From Pseudomonadota bacterium (lineage in GTDB: Bacteria > Pseudomonadota > Gammaproteobacteria > Steroidobacterales > Steroidobacteraceae): a stretch of 7,945 nt of DNA. Made by a program: the position numbers and the translations under genes. Position 1 is the stretch's first letter, and every line of letters begins with the position of its first letter. This document shows, in pieces, positions 1 to 7,945 of the stretch. The stretch spans positions 1 to 7,945 of the forward strand of contig JAKCEJ010000125.1 in NCBI GenBank assembly GCA_021838065.1, read 5' to 3'. Below the pieces are notes generated by a model. The model saw nothing but the letters and a program-made list of their open reading frames with translations. It ran no database searches and had not been told where the DNA came from.

Positions 1-174
1 ATCGCGGCGTTCGCGCCAGTCGCGATGATCGCGGTGATCGCCCCGGTGATCGTGATGGTGCCACTCGCGATGGTCACGGCCATCATGGTGTCCGGCCCAG
101 TGCGGCGGGTCGGCAAGCGCCAGCGAGCTGGCAAAGAGGGTCAGCAGCATGCCGGCGATGATCGTGCGTTTCAT
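1..174 (-). CDS. Exported His/Asp/Arg-rich protein, RcnB-like (3' end outside window)
   Basis: Fifty-eight N-terminal residues are visible; the gene continues past the left edge. It starts at ATG (complement of 172-174), preceded by a GAGG Shine-Dalgarno (complement of 180-183) at 5-nt spacing. Residues 1-21 form a typical Sec signal peptide: basic MKRT, a hydrophobic core, and a likely signal peptidase I site after SLALA, just before DPPHW. The mature part is extremely rich in His, Asp, Arg and Trp, with degenerate DHR/HRD units (for example HHHDHRGDHRDHRDWRERRD at residues 39-58). This layout resembles the N-terminal half of RcnB-family periplasmic proteins, which are associated with nickel/cobalt homeostasis, but the conserved C-terminal domain lies outside the window, so the family call is inference. 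The His-rich region could bind divalent metal. It is divergent from the APC permease, with no sign of a shared function. Confidence is high that it is a real exported protein and moderate that it is RcnB-like. Confidence 0.72.
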   Translation of the reverse strand, partial: MKRTIIAGMLLTLFASSLALADPPHWAGHHDGRDHREWHHHDHRGDHRDHRDWRERRD

Positions 175-179
175 GGGAA

Positions 180-183
180 CCTC
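180..183 (-). promoter_or_regulatory. Ribosome binding site of the exported His-rich protein
   Basis: On the minus strand the sequence reads GAGG, then five bases, then ATG. This site supports the chosen start of the exported protein, which also places the basic residues and hydrophobic core of the signal peptide correctly. Confidence 0.55.
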
Positions 184-189
184 GGGTCG

Positions 190-206
190 CGCGGCTTCGA
201 GCCGCG
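190..206 (-). other. Leader hairpin upstream of the His-rich protein gene
   Basis: Perfect inverted repeat CGCGGCT / AGCCGCG: a 7-bp stem with a 3-base loop. It lies about 15 bases before the start codon and ends just upstream of the Shine-Dalgarno. If transcribed, it would form a stable stem in the 5' leader and could affect mRNA stability or translation. No T-tract follows, so it is not an intrinsic terminator. In DNA this GC-rich, chance stems are common. Confidence 0.35.
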
Positions 207-579
207 GGCACAGCATCGCGCGAATTCCCTGAGCGCAAGCTGAACGGGTCTGCACCGCGCCTCACGGCCGGCCGCACAGGCGCCCCGCATGGCCGTTCCG
301 GCCGCTCAGCGGCGGCTCCTGACCGCGGATACACGGCAAGTCATTGAACATAATGCGAATATTCCCTGCGCCGGCGCCGCCGGCCATTGCGCGCTCCCCC
401 AAATCGGACGGAACCTCGAGAGCCGAATGCCACGGGGACTCGGACTCAGGTGGGGGTGATGCGTCGGGCGGTGATGCGCGAGGCCAGCGAGTCCTGCGCG
501 GCATGGAAACCTGGAGCGCCGTGGGCCTCGCACTGCTACATTCTCGATCACCCTCGAGGCCCCTCGCCGAGCGCAATCC

Positions 580-585
580 AAGAGA
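580..585 (+). promoter_or_regulatory. Probable ribosome binding site of the APC permease
   Basis: The purine run AAGAGA ends 8 bases before the ATG at 594. It is a weak match to the Shine-Dalgarno consensus, but it supports a start at 594 rather than an in-frame upstream ATG at 387, whose 69 extra residues are polar, Pro/Arg-rich and unlike any APC N-terminus. Confidence 0.45.
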
Positions 586-593
586 CCGACTGC

Positions 594-1970
594 ATGAGTA
601 CCCAGCTGAAAGCGGGGTCGCTTTCCTTCATTGAATCGCTCGTCATGGGCGTGGCCGGCAGCGCGCCGGGCTATTCCATCGCGGTAAGCACCGCCGCCCT
701 GCTCGCGACCGCCGGTGCGCTCTCTGCGGGCGCGCTCGTGATTTTCGCGGTCCCCATGCTCGGCATCGCGGTCGCCTACAAGGCGCTGAACCGCCATACG
801 GTGCATGCCGGCGCCGCCTATCAGTGGACCTCGGCGTCTTTCGGTCGGTTTCTCGGCTATTTCTCCGGCTGGGCGCTGCTCGTCGCCTCGATGGTGTTCA
901 TGGTCACCGGCTCGCTGCCGATCGCGACCTCGACGCTCGACTTCATCGATCCCGGCCTCGCGAGCAGCGTCGTGCTCACCACCGGGGTTGCCACCGTGTG
1001 GTTCCTCATCATCGCCTTCGTACTGATCAAGGGCATCGAGGTCACGAGCAAAGTGCAGCTCATCCTGAGCTCGATCGAGCTCGCCATCCTCGCTCTGGTG
1101 CTGACCGTGGCCCTCGTGCACGCCGGCTTCACCCACCTGGTGAACCCCTTCTCGTGGTCCTGGTTCGGCTTCGGCTACACGCCGGCCTCCTTCGCCTCGG
1201 CCGCGCTGGTGGTGCTCTTCTTCTACTGGGGATGGGATGTGACCGCGAACCTCTCCGAGGAGACCCGCAACGCCGAGCACTCCGCCGGCAACGGCGGGTT
1301 CTCTTCGGTGTTCATCACCATCACCTTCTATGTCGGCTTCACGCTCGCGACGCTGTTCCTGTTTACCCTGAAGGATGCGCAGGGCCTCTCCGACAACATC
1401 GTCTACAACATCGCGATCCAGGCGGGTCTCGGGCGCACGGGCGGGCTGTTCGCGTCCATCGCGGTGATCCTCTCCAGCATCGGCACACTGGAGACCACCA
1501 TGCTGCAGTTCTCGCGCACGCTGTTCGCCATGGGACGCGATGGCGCCATGCCGTCCGCCTTCGGCACCTGCGGGGGGAACACCAAGACACCCGTGCGCGC
1601 CATGTACCTGCTGATCGCCGTCGGCCTCGCCGTGCTCTGGGGAGCCAGCCTGATGCCCTCGGTGAACGCCATCATCCAGGACAGCGTGAGCGCGATCGGA
1701 GTGCAGGTCGCCTATTATTACGGCCTCGCCGGCCTCGCCTCGGCCTGGACCTTCCGCGCGCTCTACCGGGAATCCCTGCTGCGCTGGCTCGGCATCGCGG
1801 TGTTCCCCTTCGTGAGCGCCGTCTTCCTCATCGGCATGGGGCTGTATGCCATCACCACCTTCAATCTGGTCACCAAGCTGGTGGGCATCGGCGGGCTGGC
1901 GGTCGGGATTCTGTTCTTCCGTCCCAGACGCTACCCGGCCCCCTCGCCCGCGAGGGCCGCGACCGAGTGA
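594..1970 (+). CDS. APC-superfamily amino acid/polyamine-type permease
   Basis: A 458-residue inner-membrane secondary transporter, the usual length for the amino acid-polyamine-organocation superfamily. About twelve hydrophobic segments are visible, roughly at residues 14-40, 43-63, 84-112, 130-147, 154-178, 198-219, 237-259, 281-305, 335-355, 367-389, 396-419 and 426-443. Family hallmarks: the Gly-rich break in helix 1 (GVAGSAPGYS, 19-28), where the substrate backbone binds in characterised members; the helix-6 motif FFYWGWD (209-215) followed by SEETRN (221-226); and SRTLFAMGRDGAMPSAFG (307-324) followed by NTKTPVRAM (329-337), the typical APC loop after helix 8. The family imports or exchanges amino acids, polyamines or related compounds, usually driven by protons or by exchange. 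The substrate cannot be read from the sequence. The start at 594 is chosen because the protein then begins just before helix 1 and a purine-rich RBS precedes it. It stands alone on its strand and converges on the kinase gene. Confidence 0.9.
   Translation: MSTQLKAGSLSFIESLVMGVAGSAPGYSIAVSTAALLATAGALSAGALVIFAVPMLGIAVAYKALNRHTVHAGAAYQWTSASFGRFLGYFSGWALLVASMVFMVTGSLPIATSTLDFIDPGLASSVVLTTGVATVWFLIIAFVLIKGIEVTSKVQLILSSIELAILALVLTVALVHAGFTHLVNPFSWSWFGFGYTPASFASAALVVLFFYWGWDVTANLSEETRNAEHSAGNGGFSSVFITITFYVGFTLATLFLFTLKDAQGLSDNIVYNIAIQAGLGRTGGLFASIAVILSSIGTLETTMLQFSRTLFAMGRDGAMPSAFGTCGGNTKTPVRAMYLLIAVGLAVLWGASLMPSVNAIIQDSVSAIGVQVAYYYGLAGLASAWTFRALYRESLLRWLGIAVFPFVSAVFLIGMGLYAITTFNLVTKLVGIGGLAVGILFFRPRRYPAPSPARAATE
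1941..1956 (+). repeat. Perfect 6-bp stem inside the 3' end of the permease gene
   Basis: CCCTCG (1941-1946) and CGAGGG (1951-1956) are exact inverted repeats around a 4-base loop. They fall in the codons for the Pro/Ala-rich C-terminal tail, just ahead of the structured intergenic spacer, and may be part of the 3'-end structure of this transcript. Confidence 0.3.
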
Positions 1971-2020
1971 GCGCAGCGGCGCGACCCTGACAGGGCGGCC
2001 GCGGGCCGGTCCGCCTGCGC
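1971..2020. terminator. Cloverleaf-like convergent spacer, probable bidirectional terminator
   Basis: The spacer runs exactly from the base after the permease stop to the base before the kinase stop. Its ends pair: GCGCAG (1971-1976) with CTGCGC (2015-2020), extended by CGG (1977-1979) with CCG (2011-2013) across one bulged base. Inside sit two perfect hairpins, CCCT-GAC-AGGG (1985-1995) and CGGCC-GCG-GGCCG (1996-2008). The structure would form on transcripts from either side. There is no T-tract on either strand, so it is not a classical intrinsic terminator. It could still stall polymerase or protect 3' ends. The pairing is read directly; the terminator role is inferred from position. Confidence 0.45.
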
Positions 2021-3327
2021 TCAGAGCGCCTCGGCCGCGCTCGCCGGTAACCTCACTACCGCGACCGCGCCGCTCGTATCCTGACGATTCACGAGACGCA
2101 GGCTGCCGCCGTGCGCCTCGATGATCTGCCGCGCCAGCAACAGACCGATGCCGCTGCCGCCGGGCTTGGTGGTGAAGAACGGCACGAACAGATTCTCCGT
2201 GTGCGCGATGCCGGGACCGTCGTCCTCCACCTCTATCTGCAGGGTCCCTCCGTCGGAGCGCCAGCGGATGCGCACGCCACCGCCGGTCTCCAACGCCGCC
2301 TCGGCCGCGTTGCGCACCAAGTTGATCAGCGCCTGCTCGAACTGCGACCTGTCGAGGAAGACGTCCGCGGACGCATCGGAATCGACGGTGACCGCGACCC
2401 GCTCCTCCAGCGCCGCGATGTGTCGGATCAGTCCGTCGAGCTCAACCCGGCCGCGGGTGGGCGGCGGGAGCCGCGCCAGATCCGCATAACGTCGGATGAA
2501 GCCGCCGAGCGAGCGGCTGCGCCGCTCGATCAGCTCCAGCCCCTCGTCGAGCGGGGAGTCGGGGTGCGATGCGCGCTCCCGCAGCAGGCTCGCGGTGGTC
2601 TGGATGGAGCCCAGTGAGTTGTTGATCTCGTGCCCGAGCACCCGGATCAGCCGCCGCCACGCATGCCGCTCCTCCTCGCGCAGCGCGCGGCTGACGTCGG
2701 TGACCACGAGCAGGCGATGCGGCCTGCCGCGGCGGCGGAACATGACGCGGCGCACCTCCCAGGGTCCCTCCCCCGCCGGGAAATCTCGCCGATCGATGAG
2801 CGGCACCGGGCTGTGCAGCCACTCGGCGAGGCCGAGCTGACCCGCCGGACGGCCCAGCAGCGCGGATGCGGTCTCGCCGAGCAGCGCTTCGGCGGTGGGA
2901 TTGAGTTCGACGAGCCGATCCTGCTCGTCAACCACGAGCACGCCGAGCTCCAGGCTCGCCAGCAGCTGCGACAGCAGCGCATCGGTCTCGCGGCCGTGGC
3001 GCTGCTCGCCGCCGAGGTGCGCCGCCAGAGCGTTGAATTCCTGCGCAACCTCGCCCATCGGGCCGCCGCCGCCGCGGATTCTCAAGCCGTAATCGCTGGC
3101 GCGCAGCCCCTGCAGGAGACTCGCCAGCAGCTGCAGGGGACGGGCGCGGCGCCGGGCGGCCAGCGCGAGCCCGCCCGCGAACCAGAGCAGTGCGAGCCCG
3201 ACTGCCCACCAGAGCGCCACCGCCGCGAGCCGGACACCCGCGGCGGGCAGCAGTGCCAGCATCAGCAGCGGCAGCACCGCCAGTGTGGCAAGACCCGCGT
3301 CGCGCAAGCGCCCCGAGCCGCCGAGCC

Positions 3328-3331
<4 letters not shown>
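2021..3331 (-). CDS. NtrY-like membrane sensor histidine kinase
   Basis: A 436-residue two-component sensor kinase. Two hydrophobic segments at residues about 14-30 and 35-57 are separated by only about four residues, so there is essentially no periplasmic sensor domain. A HAMP-like linker (about 58-110) follows, then a PAS-like region (about 118-215, with LGVLVVDEQDRLVELNPTAE at 129-148). The dimerisation/phosphoacceptor helix carries GHEINNSL, with His234 as the phosphoacceptor. The HATPase_c domain has an N-box (QALINLVRNAAEAA, Asn337/Asn341), a G1 box DDGPGI (370-375), an F-box FVPFFTTKP (382-390) and a G2 box GSGIGL (392-397), so all catalytic motifs are intact. It would autophosphorylate and pass phosphate to the regulator encoded immediately upstream. 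The start overlaps that gene's stop as ATGA (3328-3331) and has a good Shine-Dalgarno, so the two are probably translationally coupled. It is the last gene of the minus-strand operon. Confidence 0.93.
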
Positions 3332-4674
<1,343 letters not shown>

Positions 4675-4696
4675 GACCCGATTATGCCTGCGGCGG

Positions 4697-7177
4697 CTAC
4701 CGGTCCCGTAGCGCTTCCATGGGCGGCACCCGGCTGGCGCGCTGGGCCGGCAGCCAACCGGCAAGCAGCGTGATCACGCCGAGGACCACCACGACGAGCA
4801 GCAGCGAGAACGGATCCGCGCCCGGCACGTCGTAGAGTGACGCCGAGAACAAGCGCCCCAGCACCACAACGCCGCACATTCCAAGGACGGAGCCCAGCAG
4901 CAGCAGCCACGCCGCCTCGCGCAGCACCAGCCCGCGCAACTGGGCGCGATCCGCGCCGAGGGCGGCGCGCAGTCCGAATTCCGGCGTGCGCTGGCCGACG
5001 AGGTAGCTCTGCACCGAGTAGAGGCCAACCGCGGCCACGGACAACGCCCCGAGCGCAAACATCAGCACCAGCACCGTCACTGCCCGCCGAGGCGCCAGCT
5101 TCGCCGATAGCCGCTGGCGCATTCTGCGCACACCATAGATCGGCACGCCGGGCATGATCGAGGCAACGATCCTGCTCAATGCCGGCAGAATCGCCGCGGT
5201 GCTGAGCGGGGTGCGGACGACTATGTACCAGGTGGGGATCGCCCACGAGAACACCCTCCCCTTCATCTGCAGAACCTGGTCTCGATCGATGTAGACGATC
5301 CCGATTGGCTTGCGCGAGCCGAGATGCGCCTCTCTGGAGTCCGCAACAACGCCGATGATCCGAAATAGCAGACCGGCCTTGGAGTCATTTGGGGCGTTGA
5401 AGTTGAACTGACGTCCGACGACATCCAGATTGCCGAACAGTTCGCGTGCGGCCGTTGCGTCAATAAGGGCCTCGCCCGCATTCGAAACCGCATCCCGCGC
5501 AGTGAACATGCGCCCGGAGAGTAAATGGACTCCCAGGGTCCGCAGGTAACCAGGGCCAGTGACAATGGGAAAGACATTGGGCCTGTGCTTGCCGTCGTAT
5601 GGATTCGGGTAGGCTGCATTGCCCATGCTCTGTCCATCGAATGGCACGTCACTCGCAATCGTGTCCGCCTGAACGCCCGGTACTCGCAGCAGGGCACGCC
5701 GCAACTGCGTCAGCTGCGTGCGCAAGCGGGTCCGCTGGCCGGATTCGTTCCCTAGGGGCATATGGATCTGGAAGGTTATATTGTGCCGCGGCTGAAAGCC
5801 GAGGCTCACCGCGTCCAGCTTCATCAGACCGTGAACCAGCATCACACCGAGTCCGCTCAACGCGAAGGCGAGCGCGAGCTGAGTCACGACGAGAGCGGCT
5901 CGTAATCGATGTTCGCCGCGACCGCCCGTGCTGCGCGCATCGGCGTCCCGAAGTCCTTGGGAGAGATCCTGGCGGCGGACGAAGTGCAGCCCCGCCAACG
6001 AGAACACCAGCGCGGATAACAGGGCGAGCCCTACCGCAATCGCGGCGGCGAGCGCCCAGTCGCGCAGCGGAAAAGCGACTGCGCTGTTCGCGAAACCTGT
6101 GTGCAACAGCACTCTGAGCAGCACCTCTCCCAGCAGCACCCCGGCAAGGCTTCCCGCCAGAGACAGCGTCAGGCTTTCGGCAAAGAGCTGGCGGAACAGA
6201 ATTTGGGTATCGGCACCGATCACGCGCCGCACGATCAGCTCGCCGCGCCGGGCAAGCGCCCGGGCGATGAACAGGTTCGCCAGGTTGAACCAGACGAGCA
6301 GCAGCAACAGGCCGGTTGCAATCTGCGCCAGAATCAGGCGCTCGTGAAGCTTCCCGAGCAGCGCCGAACGCAAAGAAGTCACGGCAATGCGCATTCCCAT
6401 TGTCTTAAATAGCGGAATGGCAGTGGGGTCGGGGAAATGCGCAATCTCCCGATCCAATGCCGCCTGGCTCTGGATCGCCAGCTGACGGGGACTCACCCCG
6501 GGGGCGAGACGAGCGATCATCGCGTCGTGCCAGGCGGTCAGGTTGTACGGCTGGCGATCGAACGATCTGATTACCTTGGGCAACCACAGGTCAGTCTGGG
6601 CATTGGGGAACTGGAACCTGCGCGGCATGACACCGATCACCGTGTAGGCGCGGCCGTTGAGGCGAACCGTCCGCCCGAGGGCCTTGGGACTGCGGTCGAA
6701 GAGCCGCGACCAGAGGCGCTCGCTCAGCACAACCTCCGGAGCGGCCCCCGGTTCATCGGCACCGGCCCCGAAAACGCGGCCGAGCGCTGCTCGCACCCCG
6801 AGAGTAGTGAACAGGGAAGCCGAGATCGCGGCGCCGCGAACGTGCGCCAGGCGGGCACCCGACGCAAGGTTGAGGTTCTTGGTCTTGACCATGCCGGCAT
6901 CCGTCATCCCGGTCGTTTCGGTGCGTAGATCGAAGTATGTGGGGTACGACATCTGCAGATTCCCGGGCGTCTGCTTGGCGGTGAAATAGACGTTCACCAG
7001 CCGGCCGGCCTGCGGATACGGCAGGGGCGCCAGGAGGTAGCCGTAGAGGAGATTCAGGGTCGCGGTGTTCGCACCGATGCCGAGCGCAAGGATCAGAATC
7101 ACCGCGAGAGCGAATCCAGGCTTGCGAAAGGGTCGCAGCAATCTCGCGCCGTGATGTTCGGAAAATTGCATGGCCAT
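4697..7177 (-). CDS. MacB/FtsX-family ABC transporter permease (ADOP-type, two FtsX domains)
   Basis: An 826-residue inner-membrane protein. It begins with the motif typical of ADOP-type permeases: PFRKPGFALAVILILALGIG at residues 16-35 as the first membrane helix, then ANTATLNLLYGYLLAPLPYP. A MacB-type periplasmic domain spans about 46-280. The first FtsX domain has helices at about 281-305, 333-357 and 373-397, with ALARRGELIVRRVIGA at 307-322. A fifth helix lies at about 427-450, a second periplasmic domain at about 451-697, and a second FtsX domain has helices at about 698-722, 752-778 and 789-809, with RTPEFGLRAALGA at 730-742. Eight helices in two repeats and about 800 residues fit the family. 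It carries no ATPase motif, so it would need a separate ATP-binding subunit. MacB-like systems do mechanical work in the envelope, such as exporting peptides, lipids or drugs; the substrate is unknown. The start at 7177 has GGAA 8 nt upstream; an in-frame ATG two codons later (7171) is also possible. It lies 5 nt after the preceding permease stop. Confidence 0.9.
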   Translation of the reverse strand: MAMQFSEHHGARLLRPFRKPGFALAVILILALGIGANTATLNLLYGYLLAPLPYPQAGRLVNVYFTAKQTPGNLQMSYPTYFDLRTETTGMTDAGMVKTKNLNLASGARLAHVRGAAISASLFTTLGVRAALGRVFGAGADEPGAAPEVVLSERLWSRLFDRSPKALGRTVRLNGRAYTVIGVMPRRFQFPNAQTDLWLPKVIRSFDRQPYNLTAWHDAMIARLAPGVSPRQLAIQSQAALDREIAHFPDPTAIPLFKTMGMRIAVTSLRSALLGKLHERLILAQIATGLLLLLVWFNLANLFIARALARRGELIVRRVIGADTQILFRQLFAESLTLSLAGSLAGVLLGEVLLRVLLHTGFANSAVAFPLRDWALAAAIAVGLALLSALVFSLAGLHFVRRQDLSQGLRDADARSTGGRGEHRLRAALVVTQLALAFALSGLGVMLVHGLMKLDAVSLGFQPRHNITFQIHMPLGNESGQRTRLRTQLTQLRRALLRVPGVQADTIASDVPFDGQSMGNAAYPNPYDGKHRPNVFPIVTGPGYLRTLGVHLLSGRMFTARDAVSNAGEALIDATAARELFGNLDVVGRQFNFNAPNDSKAGLLFRIIGVVADSREAHLGSRKPIGIVYIDRDQVLQMKGRVFSWAIPTWYIVVRTPLSTAAILPALSRIVASIMPGVPIYGVRRMRQRLSAKLAPRRAVTVLVLMFALGALSVAAVGLYSVQSYLVGQRTPEFGLRAALGADRAQLRGLVLREAAWLLLLGSVLGMCGVVVLGRLFSASLYDVPGADPFSLLLVVVVLGVITLLAGWLPAQRASRVPPMEALRDR

Positions 7178-7182
7178 TGTCT

Positions 7183-7945
7183 CTATTCCGGTTGAATCTG
7201 GGCAATGATTTCGAGCTTGCGCGCGCCGCGCGCCGGGACCCACGAGGCGAGCATCACCGCCACCCCCACCACGACTGCCGGCAGCGCATACGCCCCGGGC
7301 GAGAAGATGCTCACGCGGTACAACTGCGCGGCAAGTTCTCTTGCGAAAACGAGCGCGCATCCAACGCCTACCAGCGAGCCCAGCACCCACAGCAGAAAGC
7401 CCTGACCCAGCACGAGCGATTCAATCTGCGCGGGCGCGGCTCCAACAGCCTGACGGACTGCGAACTCCTGCCGGCGCAGCCCGGTCACATACGCCACGAC
7501 GCCGTAGGTACCGATGACGGCGAGTGTGAAGGCGAGCAGCCCGAAGGCAATCAGCAGGCTCGCGAGTGCCGCTGCGCCCTGTGCGGAATCGCCGATCAGT
7601 TCGTGCATCGACGTAAAGCGCAGTAGGCTCTGGCCGGGGAGCGTCCGGCGGATGATCTCTCTGACTTCCCGGGCAAGGATGGCCGGCGGCGCGCTCGAGC
7701 GGATCAGTAGCGTGGTGGCGCCACCCCAGTTGCGGAAACTGTCCAAGTCTTCCGGCACGAACACAGTGCCGCTGAAGGAGGCATAGTGCTGTGCGAAACG
7801 GTCGCGAATGGAATTGACCACGCCGACGATACGGCAGACCCCTTTGCCGATGCTGCACTTGAGAGTCTTGCCGACGACGTCTGGGCTGCCGAAAAGGGCA
7901 TCCGCAAAGCGCTCATCGATCACCACGTTGGGCGCGTTGGTCGCC
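7183..7945 (-). CDS. MacB/FtsX-family ABC transporter permease, C-terminal part (5' end outside window)
   Basis: The last 253 residues of a second permease; the frame is open to the right edge, so no start is called (a GTG at 7926 is internal, preceded by in-frame ATNAPN). The visible part begins in the MacB-type periplasmic domain (VIDERFADALFGSPDVVGKT, the usual end of that domain), then a terminal FtsX domain with helices at about 125-148, 176-200 and 215-237. Its segment IGTYGVVAYVTGLRRQEFAV lines up with GLYSVQSYLVGQRTPEFGL of the downstream permease, as do the following ALGA/AVGA and helix-2 regions, so the two are paralogues that have diverged widely. The C-terminal tail (PARGARKLEIIAQIQPE) is a degenerate form of the usual PARRA-V-P-ALR ending. 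It is encoded 5 nt before the next permease and probably in the same operon, perhaps forming a heterodimer with it. Confidence 0.87.
   Translation of the reverse strand, partial: ATNAPNVVIDERFADALFGSPDVVGKTLKCSIGKGVCRIVGVVNSIRDRFAQHYASFSGTVFVPEDLDSFRNWGGATTLLIRSSAPPAILAREVREIIRRTLPGQSLLRFTSMHELIGDSAQGAAALASLLIAFGLLAFTLAVIGTYGVVAYVTGLRRQEFAVRQAVGAAPAQIESLVLGQGFLLWVLGSLVGVGCALVFARELAAQLYRVSIFSPGAYALPAVVVGVAVMLASWVPARGARKLEIIAQIQPE
7186..7189 (-). promoter_or_regulatory. Ribosome binding site of the full-length permease
   Basis: The minus strand reads GGAA, then 8 bases, then the ATG at 7177. The site overlaps the last codons of the preceding permease, suggesting coupled translation. An AGAGA run closer in would instead suit the second ATG at 7171. 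Confidence 0.4.

Larger units (their letters stand above)
175..593. other. Divergent intergenic region without a convincing gene
   Basis: This 419-bp gap lies between two divergent genes and must hold both promoters. Open frames crossing it give Arg/Ala/Pro-rich translations without recognisable domains, so I call no gene here. Visible structure: the leader hairpin at 190-206; back-to-back hairpins GGCCG-TTC-CGGCC (291-303) and GCCGC-TCA-GCGGC (301-313), which share three bases and so exclude each other; a small AT-rich island at about 340-366 containing the palindrome GAATATTC (357-364), the likeliest place for promoter or operator elements in otherwise GC-rich DNA; tandem GGACTC (436-447); and the 9-bp direct repeat GGTGATGCG at 455-463 and 470-478. 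I could not identify a good -35/-10 pair or a -24/-12 sigma-54 promoter. Confidence 0.5.

Noticed and set aside
25..243. Plus-strand open frame of 72 codons with a hydrophobic start
   Set aside because: It is antisense to the His-rich exported protein. The hydrophobic stretch is the complement of its His/Asp codons, and there is no RBS.
265..313. Cluster of inverted repeats considered as an intrinsic terminator or mobile-element end
   Set aside because: There is no T-tract, target-site duplication or transposase. Adjacent stems share bases and would exclude each other, and such GC-rich palindromes are expected by chance in this composition.
387..593. N-terminal extension of the APC permease to the in-frame ATG at 387
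   Set aside because: The 69 added residues are polar and Pro/Arg-rich, unlike APC N-termini, while the ATG at 594 has a purine-rich RBS and sits just before helix 1.
306..1280. Minus-strand open frame of 324 codons opposite the APC permease
   Set aside because: It is highly charged low-complexity sequence (Arg/Glu/Gly/His), antisense to a clear membrane transporter and without an RBS or domain.
824..1990. Plus-strand open frame of 388 codons in another frame of the APC permease
   Set aside because: It is Arg/His/Leu-rich with no recognisable domain and is a frame shadow of the transporter.
1971..2020. Cloverleaf-like fold considered as a tRNA or small structured RNA gene
   Set aside because: It is only 50 bases, with no conserved tRNA arm sequences (no GTTCRA-type loop) and no CCA-proximal acceptor pattern. 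A terminator or 3'-end element fits its position better.
7178..7390. N-terminal extension of the full-length permease to an ATG at 7390
   Set aside because: It would overlap the upstream permease by over 200 bp and adds Arg/Gly-rich sequence before the canonical N-terminal helix motif.

Overview
The window is a GC-rich stretch of about 8 kb with two transcription blocks that converge near position 2000. Three things suggest a proteobacterium, most likely a gammaproteobacterium of the Xanthomonadales type: high GC with strong G/C third-position bias, an NtrY-like kinase paired with a sigma-54-type response regulator beside MacB/FtsX-like permeases, and a His-rich RcnB-like exported protein. 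This taxonomic call is inference. Permeases of this kind are also common in Acidobacteria.

Left block: positions 1-174 (minus strand) hold the start of a small exported protein, with a signal peptide followed by a His/Asp/Arg-rich segment. It runs off the left edge. A 419-bp gap (175-593) without a convincing gene separates it from a divergent 458-residue APC-superfamily amino-acid/polyamine-type permease (594-1970, plus).

The two blocks meet tail to tail across 50 bp (1971-2020). This spacer can fold completely into a three-stem, cloverleaf-like structure and is probably a bidirectional terminator.

Right block (all minus strand, reading right to left): the C-terminal part of one MacB/FtsX-type permease (7945-7183, cut by the window edge); 5 nt later a full-length 826-residue permease of the same broad family (7177-4697); 22 nt later a sigma-54-dependent NtrC-family response regulator (4674-3328); and, overlapping it by 4 nt (ATGA), a membrane histidine kinase (3331-2021). 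The tight spacing indicates one operon. The simplest reading is a self-regulated envelope transport or efflux module. The kinase has almost no periplasmic loop, so it may sense its signal in the membrane or through the neighbouring permeases, and the regulator would then drive sigma-54 promoters, possibly that of this operon. No ATPase or periplasmic adaptor is visible. If present, they would lie beyond position 7945.

I saw no rRNA, tRNA, CRISPR array, insertion sequence or phage gene. Most of the window is recognisable families. The unusual points are the kinase topology combined with the permease pair, the changed GAFTGA motif in the regulator, and the structured convergent spacer.
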